NCBI GenBank assembly: GCA_964470965.1
Contig: CAYYIS010000065.1
Span: 1-26,411 of the forward strand
Source: CAYYIS01 sp964470965
GTDB taxonomy: Bacteria > JAAXHH01 > JABIQT01
Direction: 5' to 3'
DNA: 26,411 nucleotides
Part shown: positions 7,002 to 15,337 of the stretch, piece after piece
How the letters are laid out: each line of letters opens with the position of its first letter
Numbering within the stretch: the first letter of the stretch is position 1
Made by a program: the position numbers and the translations under genes
The notes under the pieces: model-generated
Told to the model about the DNA's origin: nothing
The model's database searches: none
The model's input: the letters and a program-made list of their open reading frames with translations, nothing else

Positions 7002-9176
7002 ATGAATTCGCGATACCAATCCGAGCACGATTATATGTCCGTCCAAATGCCTGCTGCCCCTAAATCAAGCCTGCCATTATCTCTATTCGACCCTATAAAT
7101 TCCGCGGCCGGCATCGGCAAAAAACGTACGGAGGTACTGCACAACATAGGGATCGATACAGTAGGGGACCTGCTGCACCATATCCCTCGCTTGTATCTCG
7201 ACCGCCGCAACCTGACACCGATCAGTCAAATTGCCGTTGACACCGAAGCCACCGTACTCGGCACCGTTAAGCGCACCAGCGCCCGACCCGGCAAACCCGG
7301 GCGTTTCGAGTTGATGCTGGGCGATGATTCAGGGATTCTGAAATGTACATGGTTCGGGACCAAATGGGTGCGTGGGTTGCGAAACAAATTCATGCCGGGT
7401 GATATGTTGATCGTGTCAGGTAAGGTTACTTTTTTCAATGGTAAACAAATCGTCACACCGGAATATGACATCCTGACGGGGGACGGAGACGACCCTTTAC
7501 ACACCGGCCGTGTAATTCCAGTTTACCGGTCTACCGCCGCGCTCCGTGAGGTAGGCATGGACAGCCGGGGCCTCCGGCGTATCATAAAACCGTTACTCGA
7601 TCTACTGGTACACCATCTCCCGGAGACTCTCCCCGATTCCATAATAAAAGCTCAAGACCTGCCGCCATTATCCAAGGCGCTTTACCAGGCGCATTTTCCG
7701 GAGACCCCTGAAGAAGCGGAGCACGCCCGTTCGCGACTTGCATTCGATGAGTTGTTCTATTTGCAGGTGTTCCTTGCAACTCGAAAACATGCCGCAAAAT
7801 TCGGGGCAGCCGGCATCGCGTTTCAACATAAAAGCCCTCTGGCACGACGCTTACTGGACCGATTATCCTTTGAATTGACCGAAGCACAGAAACGTGTTCT
7901 GAGAGAGATCCACGGAGACATGTGCAGCCCCCAATCCATGAATCGCCTCCTTCAGGGTGATGTGGGCTCTGGCAAAACGATCGTGGCGGCCCTGGCGATG
8001 CTGATCGCGGTCGAAGGCGGACACCAGGCAGCCCTGATGGCCCCGACGGAAATCCTGGCGGAGCAGCACGCATCTGTCTTGCGCGACCTGCTGGAGGGCT
8101 TGGGAGTAAACATCGTTTTTCTGGTGGGTGGCATGCCGGCAAAACAACGTGACGACCGCCAGGTGGAAATTGCCTCCGGAGCGGCACAGATTGTCATCGG
8201 CACCCATGCCCTCATACAAGACGATGTGGATTTCAACAACCTGGGCTTCGCAGTGGTTGATGAGCAACATCGGTTCGGAGTAGCGCAAAGGGCACAGTTG
8301 CGGAAAAAGGGAGAGTGCCCTGATGTTCTGGTTATGACCGCGACCCCTATCCCCAGAACCCTGGCACTCACTGTTTACGGTGACCTTGACGTTTCCGTGC
8401 TGGATGAATTACCACCGGGAAGGCTACCGATCGAAACCAAATGGGTGCCTGACACCGAACGGCAGGAGATATATACCTCCATACGGGAGGAAATCGGGCG
8501 TGGCCGTCAGGCATATGTGGTGTGTCCCTTGGTGGACGAGTCTGAGAAATTGGATCTCAAAGCAGCCACCGAAATGGCGGATTATCTGCAGGTGCAGAAG
8601 TTTCCGGATTTGAGAATTTCCTTGATTCACGGCCAAATGAAGAGCGTGGAAAAAGATGCCGTCATGCATGCGTTTAAAAATGCCGAAAGTGACATTCTGG
8701 TGAGCACCACCGTTATCGAGGTCGGCATCGACGTTCCGAACGCGACCATAATGGTCATAGAGCAGGCAGAGAGGTTTGGTCTGGCCCAACTGCACCAGCT
8801 TCGTGGACGAATTGGACGTGGGGCATATGCATCCCGCTGCATATTGATAACCAGTTCAGATCCCGATAATCCGAACGCGGATGATACATTTCGACGCCTC
8901 GAAGTTATGGCTGGGACGCAAGACGGTTTTATCATCGCCGATGAAGATCTGAAGATTCGCGGACCGGGTGAATTTCTCGGTACACGGCAACATGGACTGA
9001 CTGGTTTAAAAATCGCGGATCTTGTCAAGGATTCTGCTCAATTACGTGCGGCCAGAGAGGCAGCCTTACGGATCGTAAATCTGGATCACGACCTTGCTCA
9101 TCCTGAACATCACGTCATCCGGGACGGGCTTGCGCGGCACTATTCCGATGGGGCAACATGGACAGTGTTGGGGTAG
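7002..9176 (+). CDS. recG: ATP-dependent DNA helicase RecG
   Basis: A 724-aa RecG, the helicase that remodels stalled replication forks and branch-migrates Holliday junctions. The N-terminal wedge domain includes an HhH-like stretch (GIGKKRTEVLHNIGIDTVGDL) and an OB fold (ATVLGTVKR onward). The helicase core has Walker A GDVGSGKT (319-326), MAPTEILAEQH (motif Ia), the DEQH box (420-423), TATPIPRTLAL (motif III) and QLRGRIGRG (motif VI). The C-terminal RecG-type segment with FLGTRQHGL is present, so the protein looks intact. The ATG at 7002 lacks a clear ribosome site; ATG 7035 (MSVQMPAAP) is a possible shorter start. It stands between the PhyH-like gene and radC, with a promoter candidate just upstream. 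Confidence 0.96.
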   Translation: MNSRYQSEHDYMSVQMPAAPKSSLPLSLFDPINSAAGIGKKRTEVLHNIGIDTVGDLLHHIPRLYLDRRNLTPISQIAVDTEATVLGTVKRTSARPGKPGRFELMLGDDSGILKCTWFGTKWVRGLRNKFMPGDMLIVSGKVTFFNGKQIVTPEYDILTGDGDDPLHTGRVIPVYRSTAALREVGMDSRGLRRIIKPLLDLLVHHLPETLPDSIIKAQDLPPLSKALYQAHFPETPEEAEHARSRLAFDELFYLQVFLATRKHAAKFGAAGIAFQHKSPLARRLLDRLSFELTEAQKRVLREIHGDMCSPQSMNRLLQGDVGSGKTIVAALAMLIAVEGGHQAALMAPTEILAEQHASVLRDLLEGLGVNIVFLVGGMPAKQRDDRQVEIASGAAQIVIGTHALIQDDVDFNNLGFAVVDEQHRFGVAQRAQLRKKGECPDVLVMTATPIPRTLALTVYGDLDVSVLDELPPGRLPIETKWVPDTERQEIYTSIREEIGRGRQAYVVCPLVDESEKLDLKAATEMADYLQVQKFPDLRISLIHGQMKSVEKDAVMHAFKNAESDILVSTTVIEVGIDVPNATIMVIEQAERFGLAQLHQLRGRIGRGAYASRCILITSSDPDNPNADDTFRRLEVMAGTQDGFIIADEDLKIRGPGEFLGTRQHGLTGLKIADLVKDSAQLRAAREAALRIVNLDHDLAHPEHHVIRDGLARHYSDGATWTVLG

Positions 9177-9377
9177 GGGATGATTCGCTCCATTCCATTC
9201 AACCTGGTTATCGTTCTAACCGCTGTGAGCGCGGTCGCACGAACCTGCAACCAATCCGTGTTTAATAGGAACACATACCGTACATTTACGATGTATTAAC
9301 TCATTTTCCGACTATTCGGTCAGGAGGATTAATCTCCCTTTCACAATCGCATTGTAGAACAGACTAAGGGGGGTGCC

Positions 9378-10076
9378 ATGACTGAACTACAGACCGTGAT
9401 AGGTATAAAAGACTGGGCGGAAGGCGACCGCCCAAGGGAACGCCTCGTAAAGTTCGGCCCCATGTCGTTGACAGATACGGAACTTCTCGCGATTCTGCTC
9501 CGGACGGGGGATTCCAAGACCGGGCGGAATGCCTTGGTGATTGCCCGCGATCTGTTAATACATTTTGGGGGGTTGCGGCAGCTGCCCCGAAGGGAAATAA
9601 AGGAATTCTGCTCCATTAAAGGTGTGGGGCAGGTTAAAGCGGCTCAGGTAGTAGCCGCTATAGAAGTGGGGCGTCGCCTGGAAGCGCCCGATATCGAGCG
9701 TGTGGCATTCGGCTCCAGTTCTGAAGTGGCACAACTATATATGCCCAGGTTACGTGACCATCGGAAGGAAGTTTTCATGGTTCTACTGTTGGATGCGCGC
9801 AACAGGCTGATTAAGGAGGTAACCGTCTCTGAGGGGTCGCTCACGGCCAGCATCGTGCATCCCCGGGAAGTATTTAAACCGGCAATTCTGGAGTCCGCTG
9901 CCTCGGTACTCTTTCTCCACAACCATCCGAGCGGTGATCCTACACCTAGTCAGGAGGACCTCAATATCACGCGTCAGCTTGTTGAAGCCGGTCGGATGAT
10001 CGACATACGAGTACTGGACCACATCATTGTTGGCGACCATACTTTTACAAGCCTCGCAGGTAAAGGACTGATTTGA
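9378..10076 (+). CDS. radC: RadC/JAB-domain protein
   Basis: A 232-aa RadC family protein. The N-terminal helix-hairpin-helix region includes LTDTELLAILLRTG (31-44) and SIKGVGQVKAAQV (79-91). The C-terminal JAMM metalloprotease-like fold has the zinc motif H181-N-H183, then S191 and D194 (HNHPSGDPTPSQED). Length is normal for the family. Despite the name, a direct role in DNA repair is not proven; the biochemical function of RadC is unsettled. The ATG at 9378 has a strong AAGGGGGG upstream. The 201 bp between recG and radC contain no gene; a small repeat TACAT-TTACG-ATGTA (9281-9295) is the only structure seen. radC is 28 nt from prfB. Confidence 0.93.
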   Translation: MTELQTVIGIKDWAEGDRPRERLVKFGPMSLTDTELLAILLRTGDSKTGRNALVIARDLLIHFGGLRQLPRREIKEFCSIKGVGQVKAAQVVAAIEVGRRLEAPDIERVAFGSSSEVAQLYMPRLRDHRKEVFMVLLLDARNRLIKEVTVSEGSLTASIVHPREVFKPAILESAASVLFLHNHPSGDPTPSQEDLNITRQLVEAGRMIDIRVLDHIIVGDHTFTSLAGKGLI

Positions 10077-10104
10077 AAAAACGACCAATGAAAGGACAGA
10101 ACAG

Positions 10105-11224
10105 ATGACTGAAGTCGAATTGAAAGATGGACTCAATGCCAGCAGAACCAGAATAGATGATCTATGGAGGAATCTTTGACCTGGACGTCAAACAGAAAGA
10201 GATCGAAGGGCTGGAAGAACAGATGTCAGAACCCGGGTTCTGGGATAATCAGGAACGCGCGCAAAATGTTGGCAGAGAAGTAAGCATCCGCAAAAAGGCG
10301 GTAGAACAGTGGGAAGATCTCAACCAGCAACTTGAGGATATGGAAACGCTGTATTCGATGGCTTCCGAAGAAAGCGATGAAGAATCTTTCGCGGAAGTTG
10401 CACAGACGTTACAGCCTCTCCAGGAGACTATTGAATCCGTCGAGCTTCAAAGTCTGCTTTCAGGTCCAGACGATACGAAAAATGCGATTCTGTCGATTCA
10501 TCCCGGTGCAGGCGGAACAGAGTCCCAGGACTGGGCAAAAATGTTGATGCGCATGTACATCCGATGGATCGAGGCCAATGGATACTCATACGACACCCTT
10601 GACCTCCAACCGGGTGATGAAGCAGGTATAAAAAGTGTATCCATCGAAATAAAAGGCGAATATGTCTATGGCTACCTAAAGTCAGAATCAGGCGTTCATC
10701 GCCTGGTAAGAATATCCCCCTTCGATGCCAATCACAGACGCCATACCTCGTTCGCCTCTATTTCAGTTATACCAGAAATAGAGGATTTCGGCGAAATAGA
10801 ATTGAATGAAACCGATCTCAAGGTGGACACGTACAGAGCCAGCGGTGCCGGGGGACAGCATGTCAATAAAACCTCATCCGCCGTGAGGATCACACACGTG
10901 CCTACCGGAACCGTCGTGCAGTGCCAATCCGAACGCTCACAGCACAGGAACAGGGAAAGCGCCATGAAGGTACTGGTGGCGAAATTATATCAGTTGAAGC
11001 AGGAAGAACTTCAGCAGAAGATGGATGCCATGGAATCTGAAAAAAAGAAAATCGAGTGGGGCAGCCAGATCCGGTCATATGTTTTTCACCCCTACACCAT
11101 GGTCAAGGACCATCGCACCAACGAAGAGGTCGGAAACATCCAGGCGGTGATGGACGGCCGGATCGATCCCTTCATAAAGGCATACCTAAATCATGGGTTA
11201 GGCGTCCAGGGTAACCAGCGTTGA
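10105..11224 (+). CDS. prfB: Peptide chain release factor 2, expressed by programmed +1 frameshift
   Basis: RF2 ends translation at UGA and UAA. The zero frame starts at ATG 10105 (AAAGGA upstream) and encodes 24 residues, ending at an in-frame TGA (10177-10179). Slipping +1 on CTT continues as DLDVKQKEIE, giving a 372-aa protein close to the E. coli length. In the joined protein the RF2 stop-recognition tripeptide SPF falls at about 204-206 and the catalytic GGQ at about 249-251, near the E. coli positions 205-207 and 250-252. The apparent ATG at 10157 in the second frame is not the start. Neighbour lysS lies 219 bp downstream, an order shared with E. coli, but here with its own strong promoter. 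Expression should be autoregulated by RF2 level through the frameshift. Confidence 0.96.
10166..10180 (+). promoter_or_regulatory. prfB programmed +1 frameshift site
   Basis: GGAGG (10166-10170), three nucleotides (AAT), then CTT TGA C (10174-10180). This is the classic RF2 arrangement: an internal Shine-Dalgarno-like element 3 nt before the slippery Leu codon CUU and the UGA stop followed by C, a poor termination context. Low RF2 activity favours slippage and so more RF2. Confidence 0.95.
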
Positions 11225-11330
11225 GGCTATCTTTCTTAACGAATTTGAAGGCTTTCAGAGCGAAGATTTTAGCGTGCCTCAACGCCTGTATTCTCTTGTG
11301 TGGGGCCGTCTGTAGTGAAACGTTTTTAGC

Positions 11331-11359
11331 TTGACACTTTACCGTGCGGTCCGTATATT
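11331..11359 (+). promoter_or_regulatory. Near-consensus promoter of the lysS operon
   Basis: TTGACA (11331-11336), 17-nt spacer, TATATT (11354-11359): perfect -35 and 5 of 6 at -10. The predicted start near 11366 is 78 nt before the lysS GTG. It can drive lysS through clpC, since no gap longer than 30 nt occurs before 18939. A second TATAAT occurs at 11380-11385 but lacks a -35 at the right distance. No clear intrinsic terminator is seen between prfB and this promoter; only a 7-bp repeat TTGAGGC/GCCTCAA with a 48-nt loop (11221-11282). Confidence 0.7.
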
Positions 11360-11443
11360 GGGACACCTTTAATATAAGATATAATAAGGATTAAAATTAA
11401 AGCATACAACCTGCCTCCAAGCAACTCCATCCCGGGTAGGTAA

Positions 11444-12949
11444 GTGGAGAAGACTTTGAATAGTCCGAATGAAGTCGTCAATCACAGGATTCAGAAGTTA
11501 GAAGAGATCCGGGAGCTCGGAATCGATCCGTACCCCTACACATTTGACGTCTCCCATCCGGCACAGGCCATCCTGGACCAGTCAGAACCCCTCATTGAAA
11601 CCGGTATGCCTGTCACGGTCGCCGGCCGTCTCATGGCCAAGCGAGGTCATGGAAAAGCGGGATTTGCCCATATACTTGACCGAACAGGCCGTATTCAGCT
11701 TTATATCCGTAAGGATCGCTTGGGCGATGAGTCGTACGATCTTTACAGTAGAATATTAGATGTTGGTGATTTTATTGGTGTTTCCGGGACCGTGTTCCGA
11801 ACCAGGACTGAGGAAGTGACGGTAGCCGTAGAATCGCTTACGCTGCTGTCCAAATCCATTCGGCCATTGCCTGAAAAATGGCATGGCCTTCAGGATGTGG
11901 AGACGAGATATCGGCAGCGATATGTGGATCTTATCATGAACCCGGATGTCCGTGAAATTTTCTTGATTCGATCCCGACTGATTCGTGCCATTCAGAAATT
12001 TATGGATGGTCAGGATTTTATAGAAGTCGAAACTCCCATTTTGCAGCCGGTCTATGGGGGAGCCCTGGCCCGCCCGTTTACAACCCACCACAACACATTA
12101 GATTCGACATTTTACCTTCGTATCGCTGATGAGTTGTATCTGAAGCGATTAATCGTCGGAGGCATTGAACGCGTTTACGAAATTGGTCGTGATTTCCGCA
12201 ACGAAGGAATGGACAGTACGCATAATCCGGAATTTACAATGCTGGAGTTCTATCAGGCTTACGCTGACTATAATGACATGATGTGGCTCACAGAAAACCT
12301 GGTTTCCAGTGCGGTGGCGGAAGCTACCGGGTCACCCATCATCACATTCGAAGGCAATCAGATCGACCTGTCTCCGCCCTGGCGCCGCGTCTCCATGAAC
12401 GATGCGATTCAGGACAACACCGATGTCGATCCCTCCGCGTTATCGGATAGCGAATTACGGGATGCGTGCGGAAAACTGGATATCCATATCGAAGAAGACG
12501 CCAGCCGTGGGAAAATTATAAATGAGATTTTTGAAACCTGTGTAGAATCGAAACTCATCCATCCGACTTTCATCATGGACTATCCGGTGGAGATTTCACC
12601 TTTGGCGAAAAAGCACAGGTCTGTCCCGGGCGTAGTGGAACGGTTCGAAGCGTTTATCTGTGGCAACGAATGCGCAAATGCATTCTCAGAATTGAACGAC
12701 CCGATCGATCAGAGGAAACGATTCGAATATCAAGCCTTACTTAACGCACAGGGTGATGAAGAAGCCCACGTGCTGGATGAAGATTATATTCGTGCGATGG
12801 AATATGGCATGCCGCCTACCGGCGGTGTCGGTATCGGTATCGACCGTTTGATGATGTATATCACGAATTCTCCATCCATTAAGGATGTGATATTGTTTCC
12901 ACCGATGCGTCTTGAAGCCACCGCGGCAGATGCTCTGCATGCCGAGTAG
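11444..12949 (+). CDS. lysS: Lysyl-tRNA synthetase, class II
   Basis: A 501-aa class II LysRS that charges tRNA-Lys. The N-terminal OB fold for the anticodon lies at about 57-140. RYRQRY (155-160) leads into the catalytic domain. Motif 2 is at about 243-270 (VYEIGRDFRNEGMD) and motif 3 is GGVGIGIDRL (460-469), followed by LFPPMR. All signature parts are present and the length is normal. The start is uncertain: GTG 11444 follows TAGG closely, while TTG 11456 (reading NSPNEVV after the initiator) has GGAGAAG just upstream. The gene opens a dense operon; lolC/E starts 15 nt after its stop. The prfB-lysS order occurs in many bacteria. Confidence 0.96.
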   Translation: MEKTLNSPNEVVNHRIQKLEEIRELGIDPYPYTFDVSHPAQAILDQSEPLIETGMPVTVAGRLMAKRGHGKAGFAHILDRTGRIQLYIRKDRLGDESYDLYSRILDVGDFIGVSGTVFRTRTEEVTVAVESLTLLSKSIRPLPEKWHGLQDVETRYRQRYVDLIMNPDVREIFLIRSRLIRAIQKFMDGQDFIEVETPILQPVYGGALARPFTTHHNTLDSTFYLRIADELYLKRLIVGGIERVYEIGRDFRNEGMDSTHNPEFTMLEFYQAYADYNDMMWLTENLVSSAVAEATGSPIITFEGNQIDLSPPWRRVSMNDAIQDNTDVDPSALSDSELRDACGKLDIHIEEDASRGKIINEIFETCVESKLIHPTFIMDYPVEISPLAKKHRSVPGVVERFEAFICGNECANAFSELNDPIDQRKRFEYQALLNAQGDEEAHVLDEDYIRAMEYGMPPTGGVGIGIDRLMMYITNSPSIKDVILFPPMRLEATAADALHAE

Positions 12950-12964
12950 TGAAAAGAGGTGGTC

Positions 12965-14272
12965 ATGGCTTATGAGTTATTCATCGCCCATCGCTACCTG
13001 CGGTCGAAACGACGGACTCGATTCGTTTCCATCATCACTTATATTTCCGTCGGAGGCGTTCTTGTAGGTGTGGCGGCGCTGGTGATCGTGTTGTCACTGT
13101 TCAATGGATTTGAAAGCGAAGTCCGATCACGAATTATCGGAGAACGTGCACATGTGAATGTGCTCTCGCTCTATAACAAACCAATAGAGAACTATCAAGA
13201 CCTCATAACAAAGATCGAGGAAATCGAGCATGTGGAGGCTGCGGCTCCATATATCCTCGACAAAGCCGTGTTCACACCGTTGCCCGCCAGTCGCGGATCT
13301 GACGGTGTGGTTGTGATTGGTATCGATCCGGAACAGGAAAAACGAGTCACCCGTATTCATGAAAACGTGATTTTCGGCGCACTTGATTTTTCTGAGGCTA
13401 CCACACCCGGGGATGCGGACACAAGTGCCTACCCCGGCATAGTCCTCGGTAGGGCGCTGGCGGACGAACTGGGCATCATGATCGGACAGAAAGTCGCCCT
13501 GGTGAACATTCAGGGCCTATCTCTTACATCCGTGTTTCGACCCTATGTAAAAAAATACAGGGTAGCTGGAATCACTGAAACTGGATTCTATGAATACGAT
13601 AGAACGTTCGTCTACCTCTCACTTCAGCAGGCGCAGGCACTATTCAGACTGAAAGACGGCGTCCGTGGGATTGCTGTTCGTGTGGATGATCGGGACATGG
13701 CCATGGAGATTGCCGATTCGGTCGAATCGGTTCTGAATATCCCCCCCCAGGCCCAGGCCGTGAATTCTGATGTTGCGGACATCCTGACACCTGCGTATTT
13801 TACGATAAATTGGATGCAGAGAAATAAAGGGCTATTTCGATGGATGACCCTTGAAAAATGGGGATCATTCGCCATTCTCAACCTGATCATTCTCGTGGCG
13901 GCTTTCAATATCGTGAGTACCCTGATCATGGTAGTCTTGGAAAAAACCAAAGATATCGGTATATTGAAATCAATGGGCGCTACATCGAAGAGTGTGATGA
14001 AAATTTTCATTTTTCAGGGATCTGTCGTCGGAATTTTCGGAACGATCCTGGGCTGTTTGGTTGGATTCATTATTTGCTGGGCCCAGGACACATTCGAAAT
14101 AATCGCATTACCGCCCGATATCTATCTTATCGATGCATTACCCGTTCAGATGCATGCCGGCGATTTCATGAGTGTAGCATTCGGTTCCATTATTATCTGT
14201 GTTCTGGCGACCTTATATCCGGCTTGGAAAGCAGCCAATCTGATACCGGTCGAGGCGATACGATACGAATAA
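12965..14272 (+). CDS. lolC: Lipoprotein-releasing ABC transporter permease, LolC/LolE family
   Basis: A 435-aa inner-membrane permease that, with LolD, extracts lipoproteins from the inner membrane for transfer to the periplasmic carrier. The N-terminus has the family LFIAHRYLRSKRRTRFVSIIT segment followed by TM1 (about 20-45). A large periplasmic domain follows, then three C-terminal TM segments in an FtsX-type domain containing LEKTKDIGILKSMGAT. The start is put at ATG 12965, which has AGAGGTGG just upstream, rather than the GTG at 12959. Only one LolC/E-type gene is seen, so the transporter may use a single permease as a homodimer (LolF-like); a second gene could lie elsewhere. lolD follows after 12 nt. 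Confidence 0.9.
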   Translation: MAYELFIAHRYLRSKRRTRFVSIITYISVGGVLVGVAALVIVLSLFNGFESEVRSRIIGERAHVNVLSLYNKPIENYQDLITKIEEIEHVEAAAPYILDKAVFTPLPASRGSDGVVVIGIDPEQEKRVTRIHENVIFGALDFSEATTPGDADTSAYPGIVLGRALADELGIMIGQKVALVNIQGLSLTSVFRPYVKKYRVAGITETGFYEYDRTFVYLSLQQAQALFRLKDGVRGIAVRVDDRDMAMEIADSVESVLNIPPQAQAVNSDVADILTPAYFTINWMQRNKGLFRWMTLEKWGSFAILNLIILVAAFNIVSTLIMVVLEKTKDIGILKSMGATSKSVMKIFIFQGSVVGIFGTILGCLVGFIICWAQDTFEIIALPPDIYLIDALPVQMHAGDFMSVAFGSIIICVLATLYPAWKAANLIPVEAIRYE

Positions 14273-14284
14273 AGAGGCCCCCAT

Positions 14285-15013
14285 TTGGGTTATGAGGGTG
14301 TGAAATCAAAATCTGGTGGAGAAACAGTCCTTCAAGCAAAGCTGATCCGGAAGAGTTTCAGAAACGGTCCTAATGACGTGGACGTACTTGACGGGATTGA
14401 TTTTTCGGTTAATCGCGGAGAGGTCGTCGCCGTACTGGGTGCATCCGGAGTCGGTAAGAGTACATTGTTGCACATCCTAGGTGCCCTGGATCGTCCGACA
14501 CGGGGCCAGGTGTTGATCGACGGCATCGACGTCTTCACGCTCACCGACGATCAGATCGCGGAATTCCGGAACCGAACACTCGGTTTTGTTTTTCAGTTTC
14601 ACCACCTGCTTCCGGAGTTTACAGCAATTGAGAATGTGATGATGCCCCTGCTTATCGGGCGTCAGGAACGAAACGACGCGCATGACACCGCTGAAAAAAT
14701 TCTGGGCGAAGTCGGGCTCGAACATCGGCTGGAACATAAACCGGGAGAGTTGTCCGGCGGGGAGCAACAGCGGGTCGCAGTCGCAAGAGCGCTTGTGCGG
14801 CGACCCCGAGTGGTCCTGGCAGACGAGCCTTCAGGTAACCTTGATAGAGAAACGGGACAAGCGCTTTTGGATATGATCTGGAATCTGAGCCGAATCCATC
14901 AACTGGCTTTTGTTGTTGTAACACACGACGAGACCATCGGTCGCTGGGCGGACAGGATGGTTCGGATAACCGATGGGAAACTGGTCGATATCAGTCAGAA
15001 AGATCCCTTATGA
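14285..15013 (+). CDS. lolD: Lipoprotein-releasing ABC transporter ATPase LolD
   Basis: A 242-aa ABC ATPase that powers lipoprotein release with the adjacent LolC/E permease. Walker A GASGVGKST (52-60), Q-loop region FVFQFHHLLPEFTAIENVMMP (101-121, the LolD-typical form), signature LSGGEQQRVA (156-165), Walker B VVLADEPSGNLD (176-187) and the switch His in VVTHDE are all present. The start is not certain: TTG 14285 has GAGG about 7 nt upstream, while GTG 14300 would remove five residues outside the domain. Its stop overlaps the mcsA start in ATGA, so the two are translationally coupled although their functions differ. Confidence 0.93.
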   Translation: MGYEGVKSKSGGETVLQAKLIRKSFRNGPNDVDVLDGIDFSVNRGEVVAVLGASGVGKSTLLHILGALDRPTRGQVLIDGIDVFTLTDDQIAEFRNRTLGFVFQFHHLLPEFTAIENVMMPLLIGRQERNDAHDTAEKILGEVGLEHRLEHKPGELSGGEQQRVAVARALVRRPRVVLADEPSGNLDRETGQALLDMIWNLSRIHQLAFVVVTHDETIGRWADRMVRITDGKLVDISQKDPL

Positions 15014-15333
15014 AAGACGTCAGCTGTCCCCAATGCGATATCACGATCAAAGAGTTCAACGAAACCGGAAGGTTCGGCTGCAGTGAATGTTACAAAGCAT
15101 TTGAAAACGAATTATCAAAGCTGTTAAGAAGGATCCACGGGCACGAGCATCATACCGGCAAAATACCGGCGATGAACCCCGCTCATCTGGAAGCCAGGAA
15201 AGAGCTACTTTCCTTACGCCGCCGTTTAAAACGTGCGGTGGGGCAGGAAGACTTCGAACTTGCAGCTCAATTACGTGATCAGATTAACGAAATCGAACGG
15301 GCAACGGAACTGCAGAATCCCAAAGAGCGTTAA
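15010..15333 (+). CDS. mcsA: Short McsA-like activator of the arginine kinase McsB
   Basis: A 107-aa protein matching the C-terminal part of McsA, the zinc-binding activator and adaptor of McsB. It keeps one four-cysteine zinc site (C6-x2-C9 and C24-x2-C27) in the McsA-typical frame CPQCD...FGCSECYKAF. Then come RRIHGHEHHTGKIP (41-53) and a UVR motif (about 65-100, EDFELAAQLRDQI). Firmicute McsA is about 180 aa and has a second N-terminal Cys-rich site, which is absent here. Because the ATG overlaps the lolD stop (ATGA), no upstream room remains in this transcript for a missing half. It is 4 nt from mcsB. Function by family and context is strong; the effect of the missing zinc site is unknown. 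Confidence 0.88.
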   Translation: MKDVSCPQCDITIKEFNETGRFGCSECYKAFENELSKLLRRIHGHEHHTGKIPAMNPAHLEARKELLSLRRRLKRAVGQEDFELAAQLRDQINEIERATELQNPKER

Positions 15334-15337
15334 ACAG

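Noticed and set aside
7582..8187. 201-codon ORF antisense to recG
   Set aside because: Low-complexity Pro/Arg/Ser-rich translation, no ribosome site, and full overlap with the conserved recG helicase core.
10157..10176. ATG at 10157 as start of prfB
   Set aside because: The frame only appears to start there because of the programmed frameshift; the ATG at 10105 with its ribosome site and 24 leading codons is the true start.
11221..11282. TTGAGGC/GCCTCAA repeat after prfB as terminator
   Set aside because: The 48-nt loop and lack of a T tract make an intrinsic terminator unlikely.
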